Shown one piece after another: positions 1-9,300 of a DNA stretch of 21,150 nt. Source of the stretch: Casp-Chloro-G3 sp002816715 (GTDB taxonomy: Bacteria; Chloroflexota; Dehalococcoidia; Lucifugimonadales; UBA3495); contig JAQBUV010000044.1 in NCBI GenBank assembly GCA_027623815.1, positions 1 to 21,150 on the forward strand, in the 5' to 3' direction. Position numbers and translations under genes: made by a program. The notes under the pieces were generated by a model. The model searched no databases. It was not told where the DNA came from and saw only the letters and a program-made list of their open reading frames with translations. Numbering within the stretch: the first letter of the stretch is position 1; the number at the start of each line of letters is the position of its first letter.

Positions 1-1
1 T

Positions 2-76
2 TGGCTCCCCAGGTAGGATTCGAACCTACGACCTAGCGGTTAACAGCCGCGCGCTCTACCACTGAGCTACTGGGGA
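2..76 (-). tRNA. tRNA-Asn (anticodon GTT)
   Basis: Read on the minus strand, this folds as a complete cloverleaf. A 7-bp acceptor stem (TCCCCAG with CTGGGGA) is followed by a D arm with GCTC/GAGC, an anticodon loop CTGTTAA carrying GTT at 42-44, a T arm GTAGG-TTCGAAT-CCTAC, discriminator G and an encoded CCA at 2-4. GTT decodes asparagine codons AAC and AAU. The outermost anticodon-stem pair is a C.U mismatch (position 27 against 43) where A-U is common; the other four pairs are intact, so the gene should be functional. A sigma70-like promoter and a leader hairpin lie upstream on the same strand. Confidence 0.97.
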
Positions 77-83
77 TCAAATT

Positions 84-103
84 GATGCATACGGCTATGC
101 ATC
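84..103 (-). other. Leader hairpin upstream of tRNA-Asn
   Basis: GATGCATA and TATGCATC form a perfect 8-bp inverted repeat around a CGGC tetraloop; an outer T83-A104 pair extends it to 9 bp. It lies between the predicted promoter and the mature tRNA 5' end at 76, so the precursor should begin with this hairpin. It may affect RNase P access or 5'-end stability; that role is inferred. Confidence 0.6.
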
Positions 104-113
104 AGCGTATGGG

Positions 114-142
114 ATTTTAGCACCTCCAGCCTAATCTCACAA
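114..142 (-). promoter_or_regulatory. sigma70-type promoter of tRNA-Asn
   Basis: On the minus strand a -35 element TTGTGA (137-142) is followed after exactly 17 bp by a -10 element TAAAAT (114-119). Initiation is expected near 106-108, about 30 nt before the mature tRNA. Four of six and five of six bases match consensus at optimal spacing. Confidence 0.6.
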
Positions 143-306
143 GCGGCGCGTCTGGAGATCCGGGGCGTCTCGATTGTGCAATTATTGGTCTTGGTACACC
201 TTACTGCGACAACTCTAACAAGTCTGGCCATTGATGAAACCAATCCAGTCCAGAGCAATGATCCGCCTAATAAGAATCGGGAGCCGCCAAACGCCGACTC
301 TCGTGC
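143..306. other. Non-coding spacer between hsp20 terminator and tRNA promoter
   Basis: I see no gene, repeat or convincing RNA structure here. The short open frames on both strands lack ribosome-binding sites and recognisable sequence. Confidence 0.5.
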
Positions 307-341
307 AAAAAGGAAAGGGGAGCGCGCGAAACGCTCCCCTT
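307..341 (-). terminator. Rho-independent terminator of hsp20
   Basis: Just downstream of the hsp20 stop on the minus strand, a 10-bp stem (315-324 with 332-341, core AGGGGAGCG/CGCTCCCCT) closes a 7-nt loop. It is followed on the minus strand by a T-rich tract (307-316, interrupted by CC). Position and orientation fit termination of the hsp20 transcript before the tRNA gene. Confidence 0.8.
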
Positions 342-364
342 ATGATGTGGTTTGAGGTAGAAGG

Positions 365-829
365 TTACTTCTTTTCCCCCTCAAGCACATTGCCTGAGAC
401 GACGGTCAGCTTCCTGGCTTTCTTGGCCTCAACCTTAGGCAAAGTCACCGTCAAAACGCCCTGCTCATAATGGGGCGTTGCCTGGTCAGAGTTTACTGTA
501 TCTGGCAGGTGCAATGAACGGTGGAAATACCCAGTGCGGCGTTCCTTCATCAGATAATTGCCCTCTTTGTGCTCCCGCTCCGTGCTGGACTGAGCCTTAA
601 TGGTCAAGACGTCGTTCTCGACCGTCACCTCAATTTCGTCCGGATTGACCCCCGGCATGGATGCATGCACCAATATGTTGTCGCCCTCCTCTACCACGTC
701 CATAGGAATTGCCCATGCCTCAATCTCGGAACCATTCTCCTGGTTGACGTAGCCTCCGCTCCACAGCCGGTCCATGTTCTCATGCATCCGGCGCAACTCA
801 CCAAAGGGTTCCCATCTCCGTAGTACCAT
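365..829 (-). CDS. hsp20: Hsp20/alpha-crystallin family small heat-shock protein
   Basis: Small heat-shock proteins are ATP-independent holdases that bind unfolding proteins in the cytoplasm and pass them to DnaK/ClpB-type machines. The 154-residue product has an N-terminal amphipathic segment (about 1-37), an alpha-crystallin domain (about 38-132) with PMDVVEEGD, the ASMPGV strand and the conserved GVLTVTLPK near 124-132, and a short lysine-rich C-terminal tail. I start at the ATG at 829 because AGGAGG sits 7-8 nt upstream; an in-frame GTG at 847 would add six residues but overlaps that Shine-Dalgarno. The gene is divergent from dnaJ, has its own promoter overlapping a TTGA/TCAA dyad, and ends at a strong terminator, so it is monocistronic and probably HspR-regulated. 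Confidence 0.95.
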   Translation of the reverse strand: MVLRRWEPFGELRRMHENMDRLWSGGYVNQENGSEIEAWAIPMDVVEEGDNILVHASMPGVNPDEIEVTVENDVLTIKAQSSTEREHKEGNYLMKERRTGYFHRSLHLPDTVNSDQATPHYEQGVLTVTLPKVEAKKARKLTVVSGNVLEGEKK

Positions 830-911
830 TGTGCTAGTCCTCCTCACTATCTTGGGCTCGGTTTATCAGGTTGGGTATACGTCCCCTTTCTTGCCAACCT
901 TGCCTAATGGG

Positions 912-940
912 ATTATAGTAAGTTGAGTGTAATTAGTCAA
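912..940 (-). promoter_or_regulatory. sigma70 promoter of hsp20
   Basis: On the minus strand TTGACT (935-940) and a perfect TATAAT (912-917) are separated by 17 bp. Transcription should start near 905, giving a leader of about 75 nt before the ATG at 829. The -35 element lies inside the HspR-like dyad at 921-942. Confidence 0.75.
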
Positions 941-942
941 GT
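921..942. promoter_or_regulatory. HAIR-like dyad, candidate HspR operator for hsp20
   Basis: Read on the minus strand the site is CTTGACT-N6-ACTCAAC. Each half matches six of seven bases of the known HspR-associated inverted repeat HAIR (CTTGAGT-N7-ACTCAAG), with a spacer one base shorter. It covers the -35 box and the spacer of the hsp20 promoter, the right place for a repressor. An HspR-type gene lies about 1 kb away at 1955. Regulation is inferred. Confidence 0.55.
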
Positions 943-994
943 ATCAGTATGCTATTAACAACAAATTAATTAATTATAAGAACATCAGTTAATA

Positions 995-1023
995 TTGACC
1001 AGCGGCATCAAAGAAGCTATAAT
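995..1023 (+). promoter_or_regulatory. sigma70 promoter of dnaJ-hspR with TTGA-N9-TCAA dyad
   Basis: TTGACC (995-1000), 17 bp, then a perfect TATAAT (1018-1023). Initiation near 1030 leaves a leader of only about 20-26 nt before dnaJ, which has no strong Shine-Dalgarno. The -35 TTGA (995-998) pairs in dyad symmetry with TCAA (1008-1011). A similar arrangement is seen at the clpC promoter, suggesting a shared operator. An A/T-rich tract at about 955-980 could act as an UP element. Confidence 0.7.
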
Positions 1024-1049
1024 TCAGCTAAAGAAAATGATGTTGGTAT

Positions 1050-1952
1050 ATGACGATGCCGAATTATTATGATCTGTTGGAAGTAGCCCGTAGCGCCGAC
1101 GAAAAGGAAATTCGCCAGGCTTACCGAAAAATGGCCCGCAAGTATCATCCCGACGTGAACCCCGGGAATAAATCGGCGGAAGAAAAATTTAAGCAGGTAA
1201 ATGAAGCTCACAGCGTCCTTTCGGACCCGGAGAAACGCCGGAAATACGACAAGTACGGCGACCGCTGGGAGCAGGCCGACCAGATAGAACAGGCTGAAGC
1301 CCAGGCCAGGACGCGGCCTGCCGGGCGGCCCAATGTCCAGTGGTCCACTATGGGAGGTGATCAGCCTAACGTCACCTTTGATGGCGGCGGTTCGGGCGGC
1401 AACGTATTCGAGCACTTGTTCCGCAATCTGGGGCAGGACTTGCGGCAGCCGTCGGCGGCTGAATACCCAGTGGAGATCACTCTGGAGGAAGCCTTCCTGG
1501 GCACCACCCGGCTGATGGAGCTTTCCGGAGGACGTCGCTTGGAGGTGAGGATCCCCCCCGGCGTGGATAACGGTTCCAAGGTTCACATTCCGGCAGGGAA
1601 GGGACGTGAGGGTAATTTCAACCTGGTTATATCGGTGCAGCCGAACTCGACCTTCGAGCGAAAAGGCCGCAATCTGTACCGGGACATTGAAGTGCCCCTG
1701 GAAGACGCTATTCTAGGCAGCGAGATCACAGTTCCCACTCTGCGCAGTCGAGTAGCTCTGACCATTCCCGCTGAGACACAGAACGGCCAGCGGTTTCGGC
1801 TGGCCGGGCAGGGCATGCCCGGACTGAGCCAGCCCGCGTCCAAGGGCGACCTGTACGCCACCGTCAAGGTGAAGCTCCCCACCGACCTGACTGAAGACGA
1901 GAAGGAGCTTTTCCGTAGGCTGAAGGAAATGCGGGCCGCCAGCAGGAGTTAA
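1050..1952 (+). CDS. dnaJ: DnaJ/CbpA-type Hsp40 co-chaperone without zinc finger
   Basis: J-domain proteins stimulate the ATPase of DnaK and deliver unfolded substrates. Residues about 4-70 form the J domain, with the HPD motif at 33-35 (YHPDVNPG) that contacts DnaK. A glycine-rich linker follows (about 95-135, including DGGGSGGN), then two beta-rich substrate-binding domains (about 138-290) with IPPGVDNGSK and FRLAGQGMPG. The four CxxCxGxG zinc motifs of class I DnaJ are absent, so this is a class II (CbpA-like) Hsp40; 300 residues is normal. ATGs at 1050 and 1056 are both possible; MPNYYDLL from 1056 is the more typical family start. hspR follows after 2 nt, so the two are cotranscribed. 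No dnaK or grpE is in the window. Confidence 0.95.
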   Translation: MTMPNYYDLLEVARSADEKEIRQAYRKMARKYHPDVNPGNKSAEEKFKQVNEAHSVLSDPEKRRKYDKYGDRWEQADQIEQAEAQARTRPAGRPNVQWSTMGGDQPNVTFDGGGSGGNVFEHLFRNLGQDLRQPSAAEYPVEITLEEAFLGTTRLMELSGGRRLEVRIPPGVDNGSKVHIPAGKGREGNFNLVISVQPNSTFERKGRNLYRDIEVPLEDAILGSEITVPTLRSRVALTIPAETQNGQRFRLAGQGMPGLSQPASKGDLYATVKVKLPTDLTEDEKELFRRLKEMRAASRS

Positions 1953-1954
1953 TC

Positions 1955-2290
1955 ATGGTTTACGAAGATGAGTCTAGAGACGAACCTTGCTTCGTCATCA
2001 GTATCGCCGCCCGAATGGTCGGGCTGCACGCCCAAACCCTGCGCTACTACGAGCGGGTGGGGTTGATCTGGCCTTCCCGGAGTGTCGGGCGCCAAAGGTT
2101 GTACTCCCCCACCGACATTGACCGGCTACGTCGAATCAAGGCATTTACCGATGAGATGGGGATGAACCTGGCGGGCGCCGAAGTGGCGTTGAAGCTGGTA
2201 GAACGTATCGAGGAATTAGAAGTAGAGGTCAAGAAACTTACTAAGGAAGTCAACAGACTGCAGCAACACACTCAGGCCGGAACCAGGTAA
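1955..2290 (+). CDS. hspR: HspR-type MerR family heat-shock repressor
   Basis: HspR represses chaperone genes by binding HAIR inverted repeats; in actinobacteria DnaK acts as its co-repressor. This 111-residue protein has a MerR winged helix-turn-helix at about 12-80 (ISIAARMVGLHAQTLRYYER, then wing residues SRSVGRQRLYSPTDI and the MNLAGAEVAL helix) and a C-terminal coiled coil (about 85-108, EELEVEVKKLTKEV). It lacks the cysteine pattern of metal-sensing MerR proteins. AGGAG lies 7 nt before the ATG, and the gene starts 2 nt after dnaJ, the classic dnaJ-hspR pairing. It is the likely regulator of the TTGA/TCAA dyads at the hsp20, dnaJ and clpC promoters, which would make it autoregulatory. 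Confidence 0.9.
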   Translation: MVYEDESRDEPCFVISIAARMVGLHAQTLRYYERVGLIWPSRSVGRQRLYSPTDIDRLRRIKAFTDEMGMNLAGAEVALKLVERIEELEVEVKKLTKEVNRLQQHTQAGTR

Positions 2291-2322
2291 TACAAGAAAT
2301 CCATACAGTAAACAGTAACAAA

Positions 2323-2349
2323 TTGACCAATTGGCTCAAGCCCTAGAAT
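2323..2349 (+). promoter_or_regulatory. Candidate clpC promoter with TTGA-N9-TCAA dyad
   Basis: TTGACC (2323-2328) is followed after 15 bp by TAGAAT (2344-2349), a short spacer that would make a weak or activator/stress-dependent promoter. TTGA (2323-2326) and TCAA (2336-2339) form a dyad around CAATTGG, resembling the site at the dnaJ promoter. The hspR-clpC gap is only about 100 bp, so read-through from dnaJ-hspR is also possible. Confidence 0.45.
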
Positions 2350-2361
2350 CAGAATTTTAGG
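2342..2361 (+). other. Hairpin in hspR-clpC spacer
   Basis: CCTAGAAT and ATTTTAGG pair as an 8-bp stem (one G.U) around CAGA. The left arm contains the candidate -10 box. It has no T-tract, so it is a poor intrinsic terminator; it could be an attenuating structure between hspR and clpC or an mRNA processing site. Confidence 0.35.
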
Positions 2362-2379
2362 CCGCCAAGCCCATATCAC

Positions 2380-2388
2380 GGAGGTGAT
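2380..2388 (+). promoter_or_regulatory. Near-perfect Shine-Dalgarno of clpC
   Basis: GGAGGTGAT is a nine-base match to the 16S anti-Shine-Dalgarno, 8 nt (from GGAGG) before ATG at 2393. It marks 2393, not 2456, as the ancestral clpC start, which matters because a TAA follows at 2411. Confidence 0.85.
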
Positions 2389-2392
2389 TCAC

Positions 2393-2455
2393 ATGGTTTT
2401 AAGACCCGAATAATTTACCGAGCAAGCTCAAGAGGTTCTCCAGCGTTCCCAAGAA
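2393..2455 (+). other. N-terminal extension of clpC interrupted by in-frame TAA
   Basis: From ATG 2393 the frame reads MVLRPE, then TAA at 2411-2413, then FTEQAQEVLQRSQE, joining without frameshift to the clpC frame at 2456. FTExAQxxLQ is the conserved first helix of the Clp N domain, normally preceded by a charged residue (K or R), so the TAA stands where a sense codon such as AAA would be expected. Everything needed for a normal start is present except this codon. Confidence 0.85.
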
Positions 2456-4840
<2,385 letters not shown>

Positions 4841-4896
4841 TTCTACCACGCTGAGGATCGGGCATTTATCGCAGGTCTTAAAGGCCAGGCAATTAA

Positions 4897-4932
4897 AAAG
4901 ACCGGAGCGCGGCAAGCCGCGCTCCGGTCTTT
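4897..4932. terminator. Bidirectional terminator between clpC and the rpoB operon
   Basis: A perfect 16-bp stem (4897-4912 with 4917-4932, AAAGACCGGAGCGCGG and its complement) closes a CAAG tetraloop. On the minus strand it runs into TTTTTAATT, a good U-tract for the rpoB-rpoC-pyrD-membrane-protein unit; on the plus strand the tail is only TTTCA, weaker but still likely to stop clpC transcription. It lies between two convergent genes. Confidence 0.85.
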
Positions 4933-4980
4933 CACATTTAACTGGTTGCCTTCTGACGCATCAAGCTATCTAGGCCCATG

Positions 4981-5202
4981 CTAATCCCTCTTGTTAAGAT
5001 CTCGCTCGTAGTCCCGAACGTAATCATTGGCTGGGTCATTGGGCGGTTCATCCCGGAAAATCCCTCGTCTGGGCCCCATCATTCCCCCCAGACCATAGCG
5101 AAAGCTCTGCCCGAAAGCCCACACAATACGGGACAACGGCGGACGCGGAGTGCCATATCGACCTCCGCCTCTCCTGCGGGCGATCATCGACATGAGCCAC
5201 AA
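4981..5202 (-). CDS. Small predicted membrane protein, N-terminus interrupted (hypothetical)
   Basis: I do not recognise a family. The continuous frame from TTG 5202 encodes 73 residues: a hydrophobic start (MWLMSMIA), then RRRGGGRYG, glycine/arginine-rich and proline-containing sequence, and an acidic, charged C-terminus (about 50-73, DEPPNDPANDYVRDYERDLNKRD). The same frame extends upstream to ATG 5247, which has a strong AGGAGG, and would add MIWLFWGL-stop-IGLLGGL. Read through, that makes one transmembrane helix followed by a positive-inside RRR, a single-pass topology with the tail in the cytoplasm. It lies 88 nt after pyrD and ends just before the shared terminator, so it is the last cistron of the rpoB operon. 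The TTG start has no ribosome-binding site. Confidence 0.55.
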   Translation of the reverse strand: MWLMSMIARRRGGGRYGTPRPPLSRIVWAFGQSFRYGLGGMMGPRRGIFRDEPPNDPANDYVRDYERDLNKRD

Positions 5203-5247
5203 CCCACCAAGTAGACCAATTTACAGACCCCAGAATAGCCAGATCAT
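5203..5247 (-). other. Upstream part of the small membrane ORF with in-frame TAA
   Basis: On the minus strand ATG (5245-5247) is preceded by AGGAGG (within 5254-5261) at good spacing. The frame reads eight hydrophobic residues (MIWLFWGL), TAA at 5221-5223, then IGLLGGLWLM in the same frame. The residues on both sides of the stop form one continuous hydrophobic segment, which argues that the codon was sense, for example TTA for leucine. Confidence 0.75.
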
Positions 5248-5335
5248 GGTGCGCTCCTCCTGTTGGCTTGAGCGGCGGGTAGGGTGAAGGGGATTGGAAG
5301 AGTAGGGTACGGCCTCAACCAGGGCCATAATAAAG

Positions 5336-6322
5336 TTACGAAACCGGAGCTTTGATCTGTGCCGCACCAACAAGTTGGTTGATGTCTGGAATGGAATGCT
5401 CCTCCAAATAAGCCCTCAACTCCTCCAGGATGTTGAAGGGCGCCCACAGGTCGGCCAGGTTGGCGCTGCCAATTTGCACCGCCGTGGCACCGGCCAGGAT
5501 GAACTCCAGAGCGTCATTGGCAGTGAAGATTCCTCCGACGCCGATGACCGGTACATCCACCGCCTGCACGGCGCGGTAGACCAAGGCCAAGGCAACCGCG
5601 CGCAGACCCGGCCCGGAAAGCCCTCCGGTTATCCCCCCCAGCACCGGCTTACGCTGTTCAACATCAATCGTCATGGCGGGGAGGGTGTTGGAAATGGTCA
5701 AGGCATCAGCGCCAGCCGCGACCACGGCCTTGGCGATGGGAGTAATATCGGGGACGTTAGGGGCCAACTTAACCAGCAACGGCAATGTAGTATTGGCGCG
5801 GACGGCGGCGGTGGCCGCTGCTGCCAACTTGGCGTCGTGGCCGAACAACGCGCCGTCATCAACATTGGGGCAGCTCAGGTTTAACTCAATGGCCTGGAAG
5901 CCGCCCACACCTTGAGTCATGGCCGCCATTTCACCAAACTGGACGACGCTCTCGGCGGAAAGGCTGAGCACTACGGTGGCTCCCCAGTTAGCCCATTGCG
6001 GCGCAAGATCAGTCAGGGCGGCTTCGATCCCGGGGTTAGCCAGGCCTATGGAGTTGAGGTAGATACACGCCCCCGCCTCCCGCGCTTCCCGAAAGGATTT
6101 GGGGTACCATCGCGGTTCTGGGTTGCCTTCCCGGGAAAGTCGCGTGACGGTCTTGGGTATAACCGCGCCCAACTGAGATAGGCGCATCTCAGGAGTCAGG
6201 CCACGGCCATACCCGTCATATCCGAAGGTACCTGAGGCAATCATTATGGGATTGGAAAGCCTCAAGTGGTGGGGGTTTTGGGGTGCCAGGTCTACCGCTA
6301 GATTTACACCTTCGTCAGACAC
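5336..6322 (-). CDS. pyrD: Dihydroorotate dehydrogenase, class 1B catalytic subunit
   Basis: PyrD oxidises dihydroorotate to orotate with FMN, the fourth step of de novo pyrimidine synthesis. The 328-residue TIM barrel shows ASGTFGYDG (about 29-37), PKTVT with FMN-binding Lys57, NSIGLANPG (90-98), ELNLSCPNV with catalytic Cys151 (class 1 uses Cys; class 2 uses Ser), LVKLAPNVPDI with Lys185, SNTLPAMTID (211-220), the GGITGGLSGPG loop and the IGVGGI phosphate-binding strand. The RKPVLGG segment is typical of class 1B, whose NAD-dependent enzyme also needs the iron-sulfur/FAD subunit PyrK; none is in the window. The start is GTG 6322, with AGGGG upstream, 25 nt after rpoC, so it should be transcribed with rpoBC. 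Arrangement next to rpoC rather than other pyr genes is unusual. Confidence 0.95.
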   Translation of the reverse strand: MSDEGVNLAVDLAPQNPHHLRLSNPIMIASGTFGYDGYGRGLTPEMRLSQLGAVIPKTVTRLSREGNPEPRWYPKSFREAREAGACIYLNSIGLANPGIEAALTDLAPQWANWGATVVLSLSAESVVQFGEMAAMTQGVGGFQAIELNLSCPNVDDGALFGHDAKLAAAATAAVRANTTLPLLVKLAPNVPDITPIAKAVVAAGADALTISNTLPAMTIDVEQRKPVLGGITGGLSGPGLRAVALALVYRAVQAVDVPVIGVGGIFTANDALEFILAGATAVQIGSANLADLWAPFNILEELRAYLEEHSIPDINQLVGAAQIKAPVS

Positions 6323-6347
6323 ATTGGCACCCCTACGTTTGATCTAG

Positions 6348-9300
6348 TTAATCGTTGACCGGTTCATCGATTGACGAGAAAGCCGCCGATCCGTCGACTT
6401 CGCTGCTGTCCTCTCCGCTCCTCAGCAAGACGTTTTCGCTGAGGAAATCCTCCTCACCGTCATCGTCTTCCGGTACATCCGCCGCTGCTTCAGATTCTCC
6501 CAAGAAGAAGGCAGTCCCACTGACATCTTCTTGCTTCGGCGGCGTGAAGGGGAACTGGGACGAGACTTCGCTGGCCATGTCTAGCCAGCCAGCCGGAACC
6601 ATGTCTTCAATTTCCAAGGGCAATTCCGGCTCAGCTTCCACTATTGCACTCAGACTCTCTATTCGTGCCGGAATCAAACGTCCAATTATAACGTTCTCCT
6701 TCAATCCCAAAAGCCAGTCGTGCGCGCCGCTCACCGCTGCTTGGGTTAGCACCCGGGTGGTCTCCTGGAAGGAGGCCGCAGCCAGGAAGCTATCGGTGAG
6801 CAGGGAGGCACGGGTCACACCCAGCAACATGGGCTTGGCAGTAGCAGGCTCGCCTCCCTCCGCAAGGACTCGTCCGTTTTTGTCCTGGAAATCAAACTTG
6901 TCCACCATTTGACCTGGGATGAAATCAGCGTCTCCGGTGGATTCAACCTGCACCCGTCTCAGCATCCGGCTCAGGATGATCTCAATATGCTTATCGTGAA
7001 TGCTAACGCCTTGCGAGCGATAAACTTGCTGAACCTGGTCAACCTGGTATCGCTGCAACTCGTCCTTACCCCTGATGTGCAGAATGTCATGGGGGTTCAG
7101 AGGCCCGGCGGTCAGAGCGTCACCTGCCCTTACCTCCTCGCCATCGGCGACCAGGATGTAGGCCGAAGCCGGAACAACGTACTCCCGCTCTTCGACATCC
7201 TCCCAAACTATGGCGATGCCGCCGGTGGCTAGCTCAACATGACCGCCAATGCTAGCGATCAGTTCCTCGGCGGGGAGAGTTTCCGCTTCGTCGGGGAGCT
7301 TCTTGCCTTTCCCATTCTTGGCAGGAGCGGCCTGAGCCAGGATCACTCCAGGCTCAACGTACTCGCCTTCATCAACCAGCACCAGCGCACCCTTAGGAAG
7401 TGCGTAGTCTTCCCGGAATTCTTCGCGGCTGACGACGCGAATCCGACGGCCTTCATCATCGGCAATAATTTCCACCACGCCGTCGATATCGGCCAGCAGA
7501 GCAGCGCTCTTGGGAACCCTGGCCTCAAACAACTCTTCTACTCTGGGCAGACCACTGGTGATATCAACACCGGCGATGCCGCCAGTATGGAAGGTGCGCA
7601 TGGTCAACTGAGTGCCTGGCTCGCCGATGCTCTGGGCAGCGATAATTCCGACGGCTTGGCCCTGCTCAACCACGACACCGCTGGCTGGCAAGCGTCCGTA
7701 ACACAACTGACAAACACCGCGTCGGGCCTCACAGGTCAGCGGTGAGCGCACTGGAACTTCAGTGATCCCCGCATCCACCATCGCTCTGGCCTTGAAGTCG
7801 TCAATCTCTTCGTTGCGGTCCAGGATTATCTCACCGGTCATGGGGTTCGCGACGGCAGTGGCCGCCATGCGGCCGATGACACGCTCCACCAGAGTGTTGT
7901 TGGTCTCATCATCTGGCCTGGCTACTACCCAATAAGAGTCGTAGGTGCCACAGTCTTCCTCCAACACGATCACATCTTGGGCGACATCAATCAGCCGTCG
8001 GGTCAGGTATCCACTATCGGCAGTACGTAGGGCGGTGTCGGCTAGACCCTTACGGGCACCGTGAGTGGAAATGAAATACTCCAATGCGGTCAGCCCTTCA
8101 CGGAAGCTGGACTTGATGGGCATGTCGATGATGCGCCCCTTAGGGTTGCTCATCAGGCCGCGCATACCCGCCATTTGCTTGATCTGGGAGATGTTACCCT
8201 TGGTTCCGGAAACGGCCATTACGGCGATACCACCGTAATTCGCCAGTTCCTCTCGCACCAGATCCTCGGTCTGATCAGAAGCCCGGGTCCAAGCTTCCAC
8301 TGTCAGCGTGTAACGCTCATGTTCGGTCATCAAGCCGGACAGGAATTGTTCTTCGTACCCATCAACCAGGCCAGCGGCTTCCTGTAGGATTGCTGCTTTC
8401 TTCGGCGACACCTGAATGTCGTTGATGGCAATGGTGACGCCCGACCTGGTAGCGTAGTGGAATCCCAACACCTTAATCGCGTCCAGGACTTCAGCGGTTT
8501 CTTCGTTGGTGAGCTGATGGTACAGTTCGGCGGTCAGTTCCTTGATAGCCGGACGGTCCATCAATATGTTCTTAAAACCAACCGACTCCGGCATAATGTC
8601 ATTGAAGACCAATCGCCCCAACGTAGTCTCAACCCATTCATCATTGGGCGCTCCGGCAACGTTACGTACCTTGATTAAGGCACGAAGGTCAATGACTTCT
8701 GAAGCATAAGCGATATTGGCCTCATCGAAATCGTAGAAGCTGCGGCCCTCGCCCAGCGCGCCTTCGTGGATGGCAGTCAGATAGTAGCAACCCATGACCA
8801 TGTCCAGGGTGGGGGCCACCAGCGGGTCTCCGGAGGCTGGCGACAGCATGTTGTGGGTGCTCAGCATGGCAATTTTAGCTTCATTGACGGCCATACGAGA
8901 CAGCGGCACGTGCACCGCCATCTGGTCACCGTCAAAGTCGGCGTTGAACGCTGAGCAGACCAGCGGATGTATCTGGATTGCGTTGCCCTCAATCAGCGTG
9001 GGCATGAATGCCTGGATACCCAACCGGTGCAGGGTAGGAGCACGGTTCAGCAGCACCGGTCGGTCTTTAATCACGTCCTCAAGGATATCCCAGACTTCGG
9101 GCCGGGTACGTTCCACCATCCGTTTGGCGCTTTTGATGTTAGGGGCTATGCCCAGAACCACCAAGCGGTGCATGACGAAGGGCTTGAACAACTCCAGGGC
9201 CATGCGCTTGGGCAGACCGCATTGGTCCATCTTTAGCTCTGGCCCAACCACAATAACGGAACGTCCGCTATAGTCTACCCGCTTACCCAGCAGGTTCTGG

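Noticed and set aside
231..470. 79-codon plus-strand ORF over the hsp20 terminator
   Set aside because: Overlaps the terminator and the 3' end of hsp20 antisense and has no conserved content.
850..1049. CIRCE element (TTAGCACTC-N9-GAGTGCTAA) between hsp20 and dnaJ
   Set aside because: No such sequence is present; the dyads here are of HAIR type, consistent with the hspR gene.
1017..1586. 189-codon minus-strand ORF opposite dnaJ
   Set aside because: Antisense to an unambiguous J-domain gene, with no recognisable sequence or ribosome-binding site.
2411..2413. TAA as a reassigned sense codon
   Set aside because: TAA ends several intact genes in the window, and the residue expected at the two internal TAA codons differs.
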